A DNA stretch of 64,000 nt from Pseudonocardia oroxyli (GTDB taxonomy: Bacteria; Actinomycetota; Actinomycetes; Mycobacteriales; Pseudonocardiaceae). The stretch's first letter is position 1. Each line of letters begins with the position of its first letter. The position numbers were made by a program, and so were the translations under genes. A model generated the notes under the pieces. It searched no databases, was not told the DNA's origin, and saw only the letters and a program-made list of their open reading frames with translations. Location of the stretch: the NCBI RefSeq assembly GCF_900102195.1, contig NZ_FNBE01000005.1, positions 235,649 through 299,648 of the forward strand, written 5' to 3'. Below are positions 15,369-24,455 of this stretch, piece after piece.

Positions 15369-15851
15369 ATGGGTGACGCGGTCGACGTCATCCGGGTGGC
15401 GTGGGCGCAGCGGCGACCCGACCTGGACACCGAGCCGATCGCCGTCGTCGGGCGGATCATGCGGGCCGCCCGGTACCTGGAGGCCGCCGCGGACGAGCGG
15501 CTGGCCGCGGTCGGGATCACGCGCACCGAGTTCGACGTGCTGTCCCAGCTGCGCCGCAGCCCGGTGCCGCTGCGACCGGGCGACCTGACCGCCGGGGTGG
15601 TGGGCTCGCCCGCCGCGACCACCAAGCGGCTGCACAAGCTGGTCGGGGTCGGCCTGGTGACCCGCTCGACCGACCCCGAGGACGCCCGTGCCGCCCGGGT
15701 CGGCCTCACTCCGGCGGGGGAGGCGCTCGTCGACGCCGTGCTCCCGGAGCAGCTGGCGGCCGAGGCCGAACTCTTGTCGATCTTCACGCCCGAGCAGCGC
15801 GGGGCACTGGCGGACCTGCTGCGGACCGCGTTGGCCGCCTGGGAATCGTGA
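15369..15851 (+). CDS. MarR family transcriptional regulator
   Basis: A 160-residue winged-helix regulator. The N-terminal dimerisation helices (residues 1-50) lead to the HTH (about 60-90, LRPGDLTAGVVGSPAATTKRLHKL) and the wing STDPEDARAARVGLT, a recognisable MarR signature. A ribosome-binding site GGTGGAGG lies before ATG 15369. It is divergent from the FUSC exporter-like gene over a large palindrome, so it probably controls that gene and itself. The ligand cannot be predicted. Confidence 0.93.
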   Translation: MGDAVDVIRVAWAQRRPDLDTEPIAVVGRIMRAARYLEAAADERLAAVGITRTEFDVLSQLRRSPVPLRPGDLTAGVVGSPAATTKRLHKLVGVGLVTRSTDPEDARAARVGLTPAGEALVDAVLPEQLAAEAELLSIFTPEQRGALADLLRTALAAWES

Positions 15852-15873
15852 CCGGATCGGCTAATCTGGTCAC

Positions 15874-16713
15874 GTGGTCATGCCGGCGGGAAGCACCGGG
15901 GAGTTCGTCGACGGCGTCCGGCTGCTGCGGTCCGCCCCGGCCGCGGAGGGCACGCCCCTGCTGCTGATCCACGGCGGCGGGACGGACGACGCGGCGATCT
16001 CCTGGTTCCACGCGTTCGCCGAGTTCGGGGGCGAGCGCCCGGTCGTCGCGCCGGACCTGCCCGGGTTCGGTCGCACGGCCCTGTCGCCGGTCGGTGGCCC
16101 CGCCGCGCTGGCGGACGTCGTGGCCGGGCTGGGCCTGGGGCGGGCGGTGGTGGTGGGCGTGTCGATGGGCGGTGACGTGGCGCTGCACCTCGCGCTGCGG
16201 CACCCGGAGTCGGTGGCGGGGCTGGTGCTCGTCGCCCCGGGCGGGCTGGTCCCGATGCTGCGCAACCCGGTCGTCCAGCTCGCGGCGTGGCTCGCCTCCC
16301 GGCTGCCCGACGCCGTGCTGGTCCCGCTGGCGCGGCTGGCGGGCCGGTTCGCACGGCAGGCGGTGCGGGGCATGGTCGCCGATCCGTCCACCCTGCCGCC
16401 CGAGGTGGTGGACGAGTTCGTCCGCGAGGCCCGACGCCCGGGCCTGGGCTACGCCCGCTACAACCAGGCCACCCTCGGGCCGCGGAGGATGCGCAACGAC
16501 CTGTCCGCGCAGGTCTCGGCGATCACCGCGCCCACCCTGCTCCTGCACGGCACCGCGGACCCGATGGTGGACATCGACGGCTCCCGCCGGGCCGCGGCCG
16601 CGATGCCGCACGCCCGGCTCGTGGAGGTCGAGGGCTGCGGGCACTGGGTCCAGCTCGAACGCCCGGAGGTGTTCGCGCGCGAGGTCCGGGCCCTCCTCGC
16701 CGAGCTCGCCTGA
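15874..16713 (+). CDS. alpha/beta hydrolase
   Basis: A 279-residue alpha/beta-hydrolase fold protein. The oxyanion-hole region is LLLIHGGGTDD, the nucleophile elbow is GVSMGG (Ser near residue 92), the acid is the Asp of GTADPMVDIDG near residue 228, and the catalytic His is in GCGHWVQ near residue 255. The layout resembles meta-cleavage hydrolases and haloperoxidase-like esterases, but the substrate is not predictable. GTG 15874 or ATG 15880 may be the start. It follows marR by 22 bp and may be in the same transcript, hinting at a role in metabolism of the MarR ligand. It ends one base before the convergent glycosyltransferase gene. Confidence 0.88.
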   Translation: MVMPAGSTGEFVDGVRLLRSAPAAEGTPLLLIHGGGTDDAAISWFHAFAEFGGERPVVAPDLPGFGRTALSPVGGPAALADVVAGLGLGRAVVVGVSMGGDVALHLALRHPESVAGLVLVAPGGLVPMLRNPVVQLAAWLASRLPDAVLVPLARLAGRFARQAVRGMVADPSTLPPEVVDEFVREARRPGLGYARYNQATLGPRRMRNDLSAQVSAITAPTLLLHGTADPMVDIDGSRRAAAAMPHARLVEVEGCGHWVQLERPEVFAREVRALLAELA

Positions 16714-16714
16714 C

Positions 16715-17827
16715 TCAGTCCAGCGCCGCGATCGCCGGGACATAGGCCTCCGGCGGGGGCATGCGCTCCAGCTCCGCGCGCACCTCGCGGGCGTTGGCGG
16801 CGAGCTCGCCGTCGACCACCAGCCGGTGCAGCGCCTCGGCGGTGACCCGCCCGGCCAGCCCGGCGCCGCGGCGCGCGATCAGTTCGGCGTTGTGCCTGCG
16901 GTCGCCTGCGCCGGGCACCCCGAGCTGGGGGACGCCCGCGCTCAGCGCGCCGACCGACGTCCCGGCGCCGCCGTGGTGCACGATCGCCGCGCACAGCGGC
17001 ATGACGTCCGTGAGCGGCACCCAGCCGACGGTCCGGACGTGCGGTGATCCCTCGGCGCGGCGCGCGGTCCGGGGATCGGGGCGGACCAGCACGATCTCGG
17101 CGTCGACCTCCGCTGCGGCGGCCACGGCGGCGGGCATCGGGTCCCCGCCCGGCCCGGCCACGGTGGAGCGGGACACGAGGATCCGGGGCGGGCCCGAGGG
17201 CACCTTCAGCCATTCCGGGATGTCCCCGCCGCCGCGCTGCACCGGTCGCATCGGCTGCCCGGCCCGTTCCCCGACCACGCTCGGCGGCCCGGTCGTGAGC
17301 AGGACCTGCGGCGCGGGCAGCCCGCGGTCCTCGAGCCCGTGCCTGCGCAGCGCCCGCTGCATGATCTTCGACCCCGCCGTGACGCGGACCAGCGCGGGCC
17401 CGTCGAACAGCGAGTTCTCCAGCAGCACGGTCGGCAGGTCGTGCCGGGCCGCCGCCAGGGCGCCCGCCACGGCGAGGGGCTCGTGCACCACGACGTCCGG
17501 CCGCCACTGGTCCACCACGGTCACCAGGGAGTCCGCGAGCTCCTCGTTCACCGCACCGAACAGCCGCGCGACCATGCGGGTCCCCGCCCGGCCTGCGAGC
17601 TCGGCGCGGGCGTCGAGCGGGTGGGCGGCCATGACCCGGGCGGCGATCCGCGGCAGCGACACGTCCCGGGCCACGTCGATCACCGGGAGCTCACCGGTGT
17701 CCGCCCCCATCGCGTCCCCACCGGTGGCGACGAGCACGTCGTGACCGGCCTCCCACAGCGCCTCCGCCAGCGGCAACATCGGGAGCAGGTGCCCGGTGAG
17801 GGGCGCCGACACCACGAGCACGCGCAT
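16715..17827 (-). CDS. glycosyltransferase, GT1/MGT-like (UGT fold)
   Basis: A 370-residue GT-B enzyme. The N-terminus (VLVVSAPLTGHLLPMLPLA) is typical of macrolide and UGT-type transferases that take a small hydrophobic acceptor. The C-terminal nucleotide-sugar site is AAIVHHGGAGTSVGALSAGVP, which carries the conserved HHGGAGT motif, followed by DRRHNAELI. No polyketide or terpenoid pathway is adjacent, so the acceptor is unknown. It could be a drug-inactivating or lipid-modifying enzyme. ATG 17827 is the start, 18 bp from the divergent HAD gene. Confidence 0.87.
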   Translation of the reverse strand: MRVLVVSAPLTGHLLPMLPLAEALWEAGHDVLVATGGDAMGADTGELPVIDVARDVSLPRIAARVMAAHPLDARAELAGRAGTRMVARLFGAVNEELADSLVTVVDQWRPDVVVHEPLAVAGALAAARHDLPTVLLENSLFDGPALVRVTAGSKIMQRALRRHGLEDRGLPAPQVLLTTGPPSVVGERAGQPMRPVQRGGGDIPEWLKVPSGPPRILVSRSTVAGPGGDPMPAAVAAAAEVDAEIVLVRPDPRTARRAEGSPHVRTVGWVPLTDVMPLCAAIVHHGGAGTSVGALSAGVPQLGVPGAGDRRHNAELIARRGAGLAGRVTAEALHRLVVDGELAANAREVRAELERMPPPEAYVPAIAALD

Positions 17828-17845
17828 GCTCCGTAACCTACCCGT

Positions 17846-18649
17846 GTGGAGGCGCCGCGACTGGTCGCCAGCGACGTCGACGGCACGTTGCTGGGTCCCG
17901 ACCACACCGTCAGTGCCCGCACCGTGCGCGTCGTCGGTCGCGTGGTCGCGGCCGGAGTGCCGTTCGTGCTGGTCACCGGCAGGCCGCCACGGTGGATCCC
18001 GCCCGTGGCGGCGCAGCTCGGCGTGGTCCGCTACGCGGTCTGCGGCAACGGCGCCGTGCTGTACGACGTCGAGGCGGACCGGATCGTCTCCGCCCGCACC
18101 CTGGGCGTCGACGACCTGGAGCGGGTCGCGGCCGCGGTCGCCGAGGCGCTGCCGGGGGCGACCATCGGCGTGGAGCGGGTCGGGTCGGTGGCCGAGGACG
18201 ACCACTTCGTCGCCGAGCCCACCTACGAGCACGCGTGGCCCGGGGTGGGCCCACCGACCGAGGCGCGGCACCTGCTGCTCGGGCGCCCCGCCGTGAAGAT
18301 GCTGGTCCGGCACCGGGAGATCGGCAGCGACGCCATGCTCGCCGCGCTCGAGCCGCTGGTCGGCGACTCGGTGGACCTGACGTTCTCGCACCCGGGCGGG
18401 CTGATCGAGGTGGCCGCCGCGGGTGTCACCAAGGCGACCGGGCTGGCGGAGGTGGCGGCGCTGTACGGCGTCGCACAGGCCGAGACCGTGGCGTTCGGCG
18501 ACATGCCCAACGACCTGGCCATGCTGCGCTGGGCCGGACACGGCGTCGCGATGGGCAACGCCCATCCGGAGGTCGCGGCGGCGGCCGACGAGGTCACCGC
18601 GACCCACGGTGACAACGGGGTGGCGTTGGTGCTGGAGCGGTGGTTCTGA
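17846..18649 (+). CDS. HAD-IIB (Cof-type) phosphatase
   Basis: A 267-residue HAD superfamily phosphatase. Motif I is ASDVDGTLL with the nucleophile Asp10 and acid Asp12. Motif II is VTGRP, and motifs III and IV are KATG and the GDMPNDLAML acidic site near residue 215. A large C2B cap lies between. The gene is equivalent in position to M. tuberculosis Rv3813c, next to the arabinogalactan genes. Members dephosphorylate sugar phosphates or cofactor-type substrates; no specific one can be named here. It begins at GTG 17846 on the strand opposite the preceding glycosyltransferase. Confidence 0.9.
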   Translation: MEAPRLVASDVDGTLLGPDHTVSARTVRVVGRVVAAGVPFVLVTGRPPRWIPPVAAQLGVVRYAVCGNGAVLYDVEADRIVSARTLGVDDLERVAAAVAEALPGATIGVERVGSVAEDDHFVAEPTYEHAWPGVGPPTEARHLLLGRPAVKMLVRHREIGSDAMLAALEPLVGDSVDLTFSHPGGLIEVAAAGVTKATGLAEVAALYGVAQAETVAFGDMPNDLAMLRWAGHGVAMGNAHPEVAAAADEVTATHGDNGVALVLERWF

Positions 18650-18778
18650 CCTGGGTCGAGAGCCCGGGACGGGGCGTCGCGGCAGGTGCGCGGGTCGACC
18701 CCGCGTAGCATGACGCGCCGTAACAGCCCGCAGACCGGCGCCCGCGACGCCGAGCCGTCGCCGCGCGAGGAGGCCCGT

Positions 18779-19351
18779 GTGACCGAGCGGACGCTCGACG
18801 AGCCCGCCGTGGTCCCTGGTTCCGCCCCTGGTTCCGCCGCACCCGTCGAGGTGCGGATCCTGGCGGGCGTGCAGGAGGCCGTGGGACGGCCCGAGGCGGT
18901 GTCCGTCGCCCGTGGCATGTCCCATTTCGGCGAGCACGCGCTCGGTTGGTTGGCGATCGGTGCCGTGGGCGCCGCCGTGAACCACCGAGACCGCCGCCGA
19001 CGACGCGAATGGGTGCTGTCCGCGGCGGCCGTCGCGTTCGCGCACGGCGCCTCCATCGGGGTCAAGCGCGTGGTGCGCAGGCCCCGCCCCGACCACCCGT
19101 CGGTCCGTGTCCTGGTGGGCACGCCGAGCCGGCTCTCGTTCCCCTCGTCGCACGCCACCTCCACCACCGCGGCCGCCGTGCTCTACAGCGGCCTGCTGAG
19201 GTCGAGGGCCCCGCTCGCCGTCGTCCCCGCGATGGCGTTGTCCCGGCTGGTCCTGGGCGTGCACTACCCCACAGACGTGGCGACCGGCACGGCGCTCGGC
19301 GCCACCGTCGCCCTCGCCGCCCGGCGGCTGATCCACAGGAGCAAGCACTGA
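18779..19351 (+). CDS. PAP2 superfamily phosphatase, candidate decaprenylphosphoryl-5-phosphoribose phosphatase (Rv3807c-like)
   Basis: A 190-residue membrane phosphatase. All three PAP2 motifs are present: KRVVRRPRPDHP, PSSHATS, and SRLVLGVHYPTD. Four to five membrane helices surround them. It is followed directly by the phosphoribosyltransferase ubiA, as Rv3807c is in M. tuberculosis. It is therefore the best candidate to remove the 5-phosphate from decaprenylphosphoryl-phosphoribose, the step between UbiA and DprE1. GTG 18779 is chosen because GAGGAGG lies five bases upstream; an in-frame ATG at 18710 would add 23 residues. The stop overlaps the ubiA ATG. Confidence 0.85.
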   Translation: MTERTLDEPAVVPGSAPGSAAPVEVRILAGVQEAVGRPEAVSVARGMSHFGEHALGWLAIGAVGAAVNHRDRRRRREWVLSAAAVAFAHGASIGVKRVVRRPRPDHPSVRVLVGTPSRLSFPSSHATSTTAAAVLYSGLLRSRAPLAVVPAMALSRLVLGVHYPTDVATGTALGATVALAARRLIHRSKH

Positions 19352-20274
19352 TGACGAGCACCGACGTGCCCCCGACCGTCGAGCAGGTCCCGGAGCGCTC
19401 GCCGCTCGGCCTCGCCCGCGGGGTGCTCAAGACCATGCGCCCGCGCCAGTGGGTGAAGAACGTCCTGGTCCTGGCCGCGCCGTTCGCCTCCGGGGACCTG
19501 TTCGAGGGCGCCGTGGCGATCAAGCTCGTGATCGCGTTCGCCGCGTTCTCGCTGGCCGCCTCCGGGGTCTACCTGGTCAACGACGCCAAGGACGTCGAGG
19601 CCGACCGCGCCCACCCGACGAAGCGGAACCGGCCCATCGCGGCCGGGATCGTCCCGGTCCCGGTCGCCTACGCCGTGGCCGTGGTGTCGTTCGTGGCCGC
19701 GATCGCGCTCGCGCTGCTGGCCTCGCCGCAGCTGCTGATCGTGCTCGGCGTGTACGTGGCGGTGCAGCTGGCCTACTGCTTCTGGCTCAAGCACCAGCCG
19801 GTCCTCGACATCTGCATCGTCGCCTCCGGCTTCCTGATGCGGGCGATCGCCGGTGGCGTCGCCGCGGGCATCCCGCTCTCGCAGTGGTTCCTGCTGGCCG
19901 CCGGGTTCGGCTCGCTGTTCATGGTCTCCGGCAAGCGCTACGCCGAGATGCTGCTCGCCGAGCGCACCGGCGCGAAGATCCGCAAGTCGCTGGAGGCGTA
20001 CTCGCCCTCCTACCTGCGCTTCGTCTGGGGCCTCTCGGCCACCGTCCTGATCATGACCTACGGGCTGTGGGCCTTCGAGATCCGCGAGGCCCACCACAAC
20101 TCGATCTGGTCGATCATCTCCATCGTCCCCTTCGTCGTGGCCGTCCTGCGCTACGCCGTGGACGTCGACAACGGCGACGGCGGGGAGCCCGAGGACATCG
20201 CCCTCGGCGACCGGGTCCTGCAGGTGCTGGCGCTGGCCTGGGTGGCGATGCTGACCCTGGCCGTCTACCTGTAG
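19351..20274 (+). CDS. ubiA: decaprenyl-phosphate phosphoribosyltransferase (UbiA superfamily)
   Basis: A 307-residue integral membrane prenyltransferase-fold enzyme, orthologous to Rv3806c. It transfers 5-phosphoribose from PRPP to decaprenyl phosphate, committing carbon to decaprenylphospho-arabinose. The first Asp-rich motif is NDAKDVEAD (Asp78, Asp81, Asp85), and the second acidic region follows at SGKRYAEM with a downstream ERTGAKIRKS loop. Eight to nine hydrophobic helices are visible. The KxxRPRQWVKN N-terminal stretch is characteristic of this subfamily. ATG 19351 shares its A with the PAP2 TGA, so the two are coupled. The enzyme is the first of four arabinosyl-donor steps, all encoded in this window. 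Confidence 0.95.
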   Translation: MTSTDVPPTVEQVPERSPLGLARGVLKTMRPRQWVKNVLVLAAPFASGDLFEGAVAIKLVIAFAAFSLAASGVYLVNDAKDVEADRAHPTKRNRPIAAGIVPVPVAYAVAVVSFVAAIALALLASPQLLIVLGVYVAVQLAYCFWLKHQPVLDICIVASGFLMRAIAGGVAAGIPLSQWFLLAAGFGSLFMVSGKRYAEMLLAERTGAKIRKSLEAYSPSYLRFVWGLSATVLIMTYGLWAFEIREAHHNSIWSIISIVPFVVAVLRYAVDVDNGDGGEPEDIALGDRVLQVLALAWVAMLTLAVYL

Positions 20275-20278
20275 CGGC

Positions 20279-21565
20279 TCAGCCCGCGAGGAGCGCGGGT
20301 GCGGTGAGCTTCCGTGCTCCCGACCGCACGCCCACGAGCATCAGCGCCACCACCACGGCCGGGGCGACGACCTGGGCGATCGTGGCGGCCAGGACCGGGG
20401 GCAGCGGGAGGAACAGGATCGGGACGTAGAGCGCGGTGCCGACCGCCCACGCGAGCGTGGCGGTCCGGCTCGCGCGCAGGGCGACCAGGACGGCCTGCAG
20501 GATCTGGGCGGCCATCATGCCCAGGGTCCCCGCGCAGAGGGCGGCGGCGTACCCGCCCGCGATGGGGACGGGGGCGTCGAAGAAGGTCTGTGCGGCCCAG
20601 GACCCGCCGATCCACGCGGCGAGGATCCCGAGCCCGCCGACGACGCCGACCAGCCCCAGCGCGATCCCGGTCTGCCGGCGCAGCGAGCCGCGGTCACCCG
20701 CGGCGGCCGCGGCGGAGAGACCGGGGATGAGGAGTGCCTGCACCGGGCCGAACAGGAAGAGCGGGGTGCGGGCCAGCACGAAGAGCGAGGCGAACGCGGC
20801 CGCGGTCGCGGCGTCCGTGACCAGCCGGGACGCCACGACGACCGGGGCGAGGTTCGCCACCAGCAGCGTCAGGCCCGAGGCGGTGGCCAGCAGCCCGACC
20901 TCGCGGCCCAGCCCGCGCCGGTCGACGGGCGGCGAGGGCAGGTCCGCCCCGGTGTGCCCGCGCATGCCCGCGACCGTGACCAGCGCCGCGAACCCGGCCC
21001 CGACCACGAACGCGAACCCGAAGAGCACGGGCTCCGCGGCCCCCGCGAGCACGAGCGCGGCGCACGGGAGCAGCCTGCCCAGACCCTCGGCGCCCAGGGT
21101 CGCGCTGTACCAGCCGAACCGGCGGGCGCCCGCGTAGAGCCCCCGCAGGGTGTAGACGGCGGCCGCGCCGACCACCGAGACGACGACCGCGACGAGCAGC
21201 GCCCACGACCCGGCGAACACCCGGTCGACGAGCACCGGGGACAGCAGGAGCAGGGCGGCGGCCACCACGACGGCCAGCCCCGCCGCCACCTGGGACGCGG
21301 ACCGCACCACCGGGCCGATCCCGTGCCCGGCGGCCTGCCGCGCGCTCACCTCGCGGTTCGCCGCCTGCTCGACGGCCACGAACAGCCCCGGCCCGACGAT
21401 CGCGACCACGAAGTACACCGACGACACCGCGGTGAAGCCCTGCGGATCGAGCGCGTGACCGGCGAGGGCGAGGAAGACGTAGGCGGCCGCCCCGAGCAGC
21501 AGCATGCCGACCCCGACGACCGCGGCACCCGAGAGCCGCGTACGCATCCGGGCCAGCCGATCCAT
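20279..21565 (-). CDS. MOP-superfamily polysaccharide flippase (Wzx-like)
   Basis: A 428-residue protein with 12 to 14 predicted membrane helices and only short loops, as in the MOP exporter superfamily (Wzx, MurJ, MATE). The N-terminal helix pair is followed by VYFVVAIVGPGLFVAVEQAANREV, a Wzx-like feature with conserved acidic and Gln residues. It most resembles actinobacterial lipopolysaccharide/polysaccharide biosynthesis proteins, and sits beside two GT2 glycosyltransferases. It probably flips a lipid-linked sugar or oligosaccharide across the membrane. Which glycan is moved is open, since galactan in this window has its own ABC exporter. It is convergent with ubiA and ends 4 bp from it. 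Confidence 0.8.
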   Translation of the reverse strand: MDRLARMRTRLSGAAVVGVGMLLLGAAAYVFLALAGHALDPQGFTAVSSVYFVVAIVGPGLFVAVEQAANREVSARQAAGHGIGPVVRSASQVAAGLAVVVAAALLLLSPVLVDRVFAGSWALLVAVVVSVVGAAAVYTLRGLYAGARRFGWYSATLGAEGLGRLLPCAALVLAGAAEPVLFGFAFVVGAGFAALVTVAGMRGHTGADLPSPPVDRRGLGREVGLLATASGLTLLVANLAPVVVASRLVTDAATAAAFASLFVLARTPLFLFGPVQALLIPGLSAAAAAGDRGSLRRQTGIALGLVGVVGGLGILAAWIGGSWAAQTFFDAPVPIAGGYAAALCAGTLGMMAAQILQAVLVALRASRTATLAWAVGTALYVPILFLPLPPVLAATIAQVVAPAVVVALMLVGVRSGARKLTAPALLAG

Positions 21566-21620
21566 GCGCCGCAGCGTACGGGGCTGCGGGCCGTCCTCGG
21601 GCAGCGGCTACTCTCCCCCG

Positions 21621-22550
21621 GTGACCACGGACCTCGACGTCGTCATCCCGGCCTACGGGGACGACGCCCTGCTCCGCGAGGCCGTCGAGAGCGTCCGCGC
21701 GCAGGACGACCCCCGCTGGCGGCTCACCGTCATCGACGACGGTGCCGACCGTTCCCCGGAGCTCGGCTCGTGGCTGGGGGACGATCCGCGCGTCCGGTAC
21801 CTGCCCAACCCGGTCCGCCTGGGCATCAACCGCAACTTCCAGCGCTGCCTCGACGAGGCGACCGGCGACTGGGTGATGCTGCTCGGCGCGGACGACCGGC
21901 TGCGTCCCGACCTCGTCGGCCGTGTCCACGCGATCACCGCCGAGCACCCGACGGCGGCGTGGCTGCACACCGACGCCCTCGTGATCGACGGCGCCGGGGA
22001 GCCCGTCACGCCGCTGGCCGACCGGGTGAAGGCCCGCACCAAGCTCACGGTCACCGGCGAGACCCGGGTGACCGGCGGCGAGGAGCTGGCCACCTCCCTG
22101 CTCCACGGCAACTGGATGTACTTCCCGAGCTGTGTGTTCCGGCGGGGGTTCGTCGGCGCCCACGGCTTCCGCGAGGGCTACGACATCGTCCTCGACCTGG
22201 ACCTCTACCTGCGCATGCTGCTGGCGGGCGGGGAGTGCGTGCTGCTGCGCGAGCCGGGCATCGAGTACCGCAGGCACGCCGCGAGCCTGTCGAGCTCCGG
22301 CGCGGTGGACGGGACCCGGTTCGCCGAGGAGACCGCGTACTTCGCCGAGGTGGCGGCCGAGCTGGCCGCGCGCGGCTGGAACCGTGCCGCGCGGGCGGCG
22401 CGCTGGCACTGGACCTCCCGGGCACACGGCGTGGCGACACTGCCCGGGTTGCTCCGTGCGGGAGAGTTCGACACGGCCCGGCGCATCCTGGGCCTGGCCG
22501 TGAGCACCCCACGAGTCGCCGCCGAGGCACGGAGGAGCACGCTGACATGA
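21621..22550 (+). CDS. GT2 family glycosyltransferase (inverting, GT-A fold)
   Basis: A 309-residue cytoplasmic GT-A enzyme. The nucleotide-sugar end begins DVVIPAYGDDALL. The metal-binding acidic motif is the LLGADDRLRPD stretch (residues about 89-99), and the acceptor side carries GYDIVLDLDLYLRML. It lacks membrane helices, unlike the next gene. GTG 21621 is the start, with a strong upstream CCCCCGGTG context but no clear Shine-Dalgarno. It is coupled by an ATGA overlap to the following GT2 gene. Acting with a Wzx-like flippase on the other strand, it is likely to help build a lipid-linked glycan, but donor and acceptor are unknown. Confidence 0.85.
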   Translation: MTTDLDVVIPAYGDDALLREAVESVRAQDDPRWRLTVIDDGADRSPELGSWLGDDPRVRYLPNPVRLGINRNFQRCLDEATGDWVMLLGADDRLRPDLVGRVHAITAEHPTAAWLHTDALVIDGAGEPVTPLADRVKARTKLTVTGETRVTGGEELATSLLHGNWMYFPSCVFRRGFVGAHGFREGYDIVLDLDLYLRMLLAGGECVLLREPGIEYRRHAASLSSSGAVDGTRFAEETAYFAEVAAELAARGWNRAARAARWHWTSRAHGVATLPGLLRAGEFDTARRILGLAVSTPRVAAEARRSTLT

Positions 22551-23749
22551 CGACCTCGTCGACCGTCGAGGCCGAGCCGGAGGCCGCACCGCAGGCCGTC
22601 GAGCTGTCGGTCGTGCTCCCGTGTCTCAACGAGGCCGAGACCCTCGAGACCTGCATCCGCAAGGCGCAGCAGTCGATCGCCGAGCTGGGCGTGGCGGGCG
22701 AGGTCGTCGTCGCGGACAACGGGTCCACGGACGGCAGCCAGGAGATCGCCCGCGGCCTCGGCGCCCGGGTGGTGGACGTGCCGCGGCGCGGGTACGGCGC
22801 GGCGCTGATGGCCGGGATCGAGGCCTCGCGCGGCGAGTACGTGCTGATGGCGGACGCGGACGACAGCTACGCGCTGGAGAACCTCGGCGGCTTCCTCGAA
22901 GGCCTGCGCGGCGGCTCCGACCTGGTGATGGGCAACCGGTTCAAGGGCGGGATCGAGCCCGGCGCCATGCCGTTCCTGCACAAGTACCTGGGCAACCCGG
23001 TGCTGTCGATGCTCGGCAGGCTCTTCTTCCGGATCCCGGTCGGGGACTTCCACTGCGGCATGCGGGCCTTCCGCCGGGATCGGCTGCTCGAGCTGGGCCT
23101 GCGCACGTCCGGCATGGAGTTCGCCTCGGAGATGGTGGTGCGCGCCTCGCTCGCGCACTTCCGCATCACCGAGGTCCCCACCACCCTGCGGCCGGACGGC
23201 CGCACCCGGGCCCCCCACCTGCGCACCTGGCGGGACGGCTGGCGGCACCTGCGCTTCCTGCTGGCCTTCTCCCCGCGCTGGCTCGTCTACTACCCGTCGC
23301 TGGCCCTGCAGATCATCGGGCTGATCGGGATGGTGTGGCTGGCCGTCGGGCCGGTGACCCGGATGGTCGGGGACGTCGGGTTCGGCATCCACTCCATGCT
23401 CGCCTTCGCCACCATGTTCGTGGTCGGCACGCAGGGGGTGGGGCTCGCCGTGATCGCCCGCTCGTACGCCGCGCACCTGAAACTGCTGCCCCCACCGTCG
23501 GAGAAGTTCGAGCGCATCTTCACCCGGCTCTCCCTGGAGAAGGGTCTGGTCATCGGCGGTCTGCTGATGCTGCTGGGCATCGCGGCCTTCATCGCGGCCG
23601 TGACCTCCTGGGGTGCGAGCGGCTTCGGCGCCCTGGACGTGGTGCAGTCCATGCGCATCCCGATCGTGGGGATGGTCCTGTGCGTGACCGGCTTCCAGCT
23701 GGTCATCGTCAGCTTCACCCTGAGCCTGACCCGCATCGGCGAGGACTGA
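22547..23749 (+). CDS. polyprenyl-phosphate glycosyltransferase (DPM/DPG-synthase-like GT2) with C-terminal membrane domain
   Basis: A 400-residue protein. Residues about 20-250 form a GT2 domain of the dolichyl-phosphate hexose synthase type, with LSVVLPCLNEAETL, VVADNGSTDGS and ADADDSYALEN as donor and metal sites. Conserved GNRFKGG and FHCGMRAFRRDRL lie further on. Four hydrophobic helices (about residues 265-385) anchor the C-terminus, similar to enzymes that make polyprenyl-monophospho-sugars as extracytoplasmic sugar donors. It may therefore supply a lipid-linked sugar to the GT-C enzymes nearby. The particular sugar is not predictable from the motif. Confidence 0.88.
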   Translation: MTTSSTVEAEPEAAPQAVELSVVLPCLNEAETLETCIRKAQQSIAELGVAGEVVVADNGSTDGSQEIARGLGARVVDVPRRGYGAALMAGIEASRGEYVLMADADDSYALENLGGFLEGLRGGSDLVMGNRFKGGIEPGAMPFLHKYLGNPVLSMLGRLFFRIPVGDFHCGMRAFRRDRLLELGLRTSGMEFASEMVVRASLAHFRITEVPTTLRPDGRTRAPHLRTWRDGWRHLRFLLAFSPRWLVYYPSLALQIIGLIGMVWLAVGPVTRMVGDVGFGIHSMLAFATMFVVGTQGVGLAVIARSYAAHLKLLPPPSEKFERIFTRLSLEKGLVIGGLLMLLGIAAFIAAVTSWGASGFGALDVVQSMRIPIVGMVLCVTGFQLVIVSFTLSLTRIGED

Positions 23750-23817
23750 GCCCGGGTCCGCCGGTTCCGCAGCGGACGGCGCCGCCCCGACGGGCGGTGA
23801 CCCGGCGCACGTCGAGC

Positions 23818-24432
23818 TCAGGTGCGGCGGTATCCGAGCAGGTAGTTGTTCCGGTGCGGTGGGATCCGGGCCTCGAGGACGAGCTCGTCGGCGAGCCGGG
23901 CCTTCATCGCCGCCGGCGTGACGTGCGAGATCCGGTCCCCGGTGATGTAGCGGTCCGCGAGATGGCAGGCCAGGTGCACCGGCCCGCGGGTCGGCTCCCA
24001 CTCCTTGATCGCGTAGTGCCCGCCCGGTGCGGTGAGCGCACGAACGTCGGCGAGCACCGCGTCGCGATGCTCCGGTGGCACGTGATGGATCACGTCCACG
24101 ACCACGACCAGGTCGAACGGCTCGGGCTCGGTGGCGCGGAAGCTCGTGGAGTCGATGCCGGCGAACCGGGCCCGCGCGGCATCACCCCGGAACAGCCGAC
24201 CGGGCTCGGCGGAGACGTCGATGCCGGTGTACTCGGCGTCCGGGTAGCGCTCCAGCAGCCGCTGCGCGGCGCTGCCGTCCCCGCAGCCGACCTCGAGGAT
24301 CCGCTTCGCGGGGAAGGCGCTGGCCAGCACGGCCGCGCAGTCGTCCAGGTTGAGGAACAGCGACCGGTAGGCGTCGGCGGCCGGGATCTCGAGGCGACCG
24401 AGGCGGGTGCGGACGGCGGGACCCAGGGGCAC
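23818..24432 (-). CDS. class I SAM-dependent methyltransferase
   Basis: A 204-residue Rossmann-fold methyltransferase. Motif I is ILEVGCGDGSAAQ, motif II ends the TGIDVS strand, and motif IV is DLVVVVDVIHHV. A C-terminal segment (RYITGDRISHVTP) gives acceptor specificity. It lies between glycosyltransferase genes in the wall cluster, so a sugar or lipid carrier is a plausible acceptor, but nothing in the sequence proves it. It is followed 23 bp away by another methyltransferase on the same strand, and the two may be cotranscribed. Confidence 0.87.
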   Translation of the reverse strand: MPLGPAVRTRLGRLEIPAADAYRSLFLNLDDCAAVLASAFPAKRILEVGCGDGSAAQRLLERYPDAEYTGIDVSAEPGRLFRGDAARARFAGIDSTSFRATEPEPFDLVVVVDVIHHVPPEHRDAVLADVRALTAPGGHYAIKEWEPTRGPVHLACHLADRYITGDRISHVTPAAMKARLADELVLEARIPPHRNNYLLGYRRT

Positions 24433-24455
24433 GGTCCCGGACAGTAGTCACTCGA

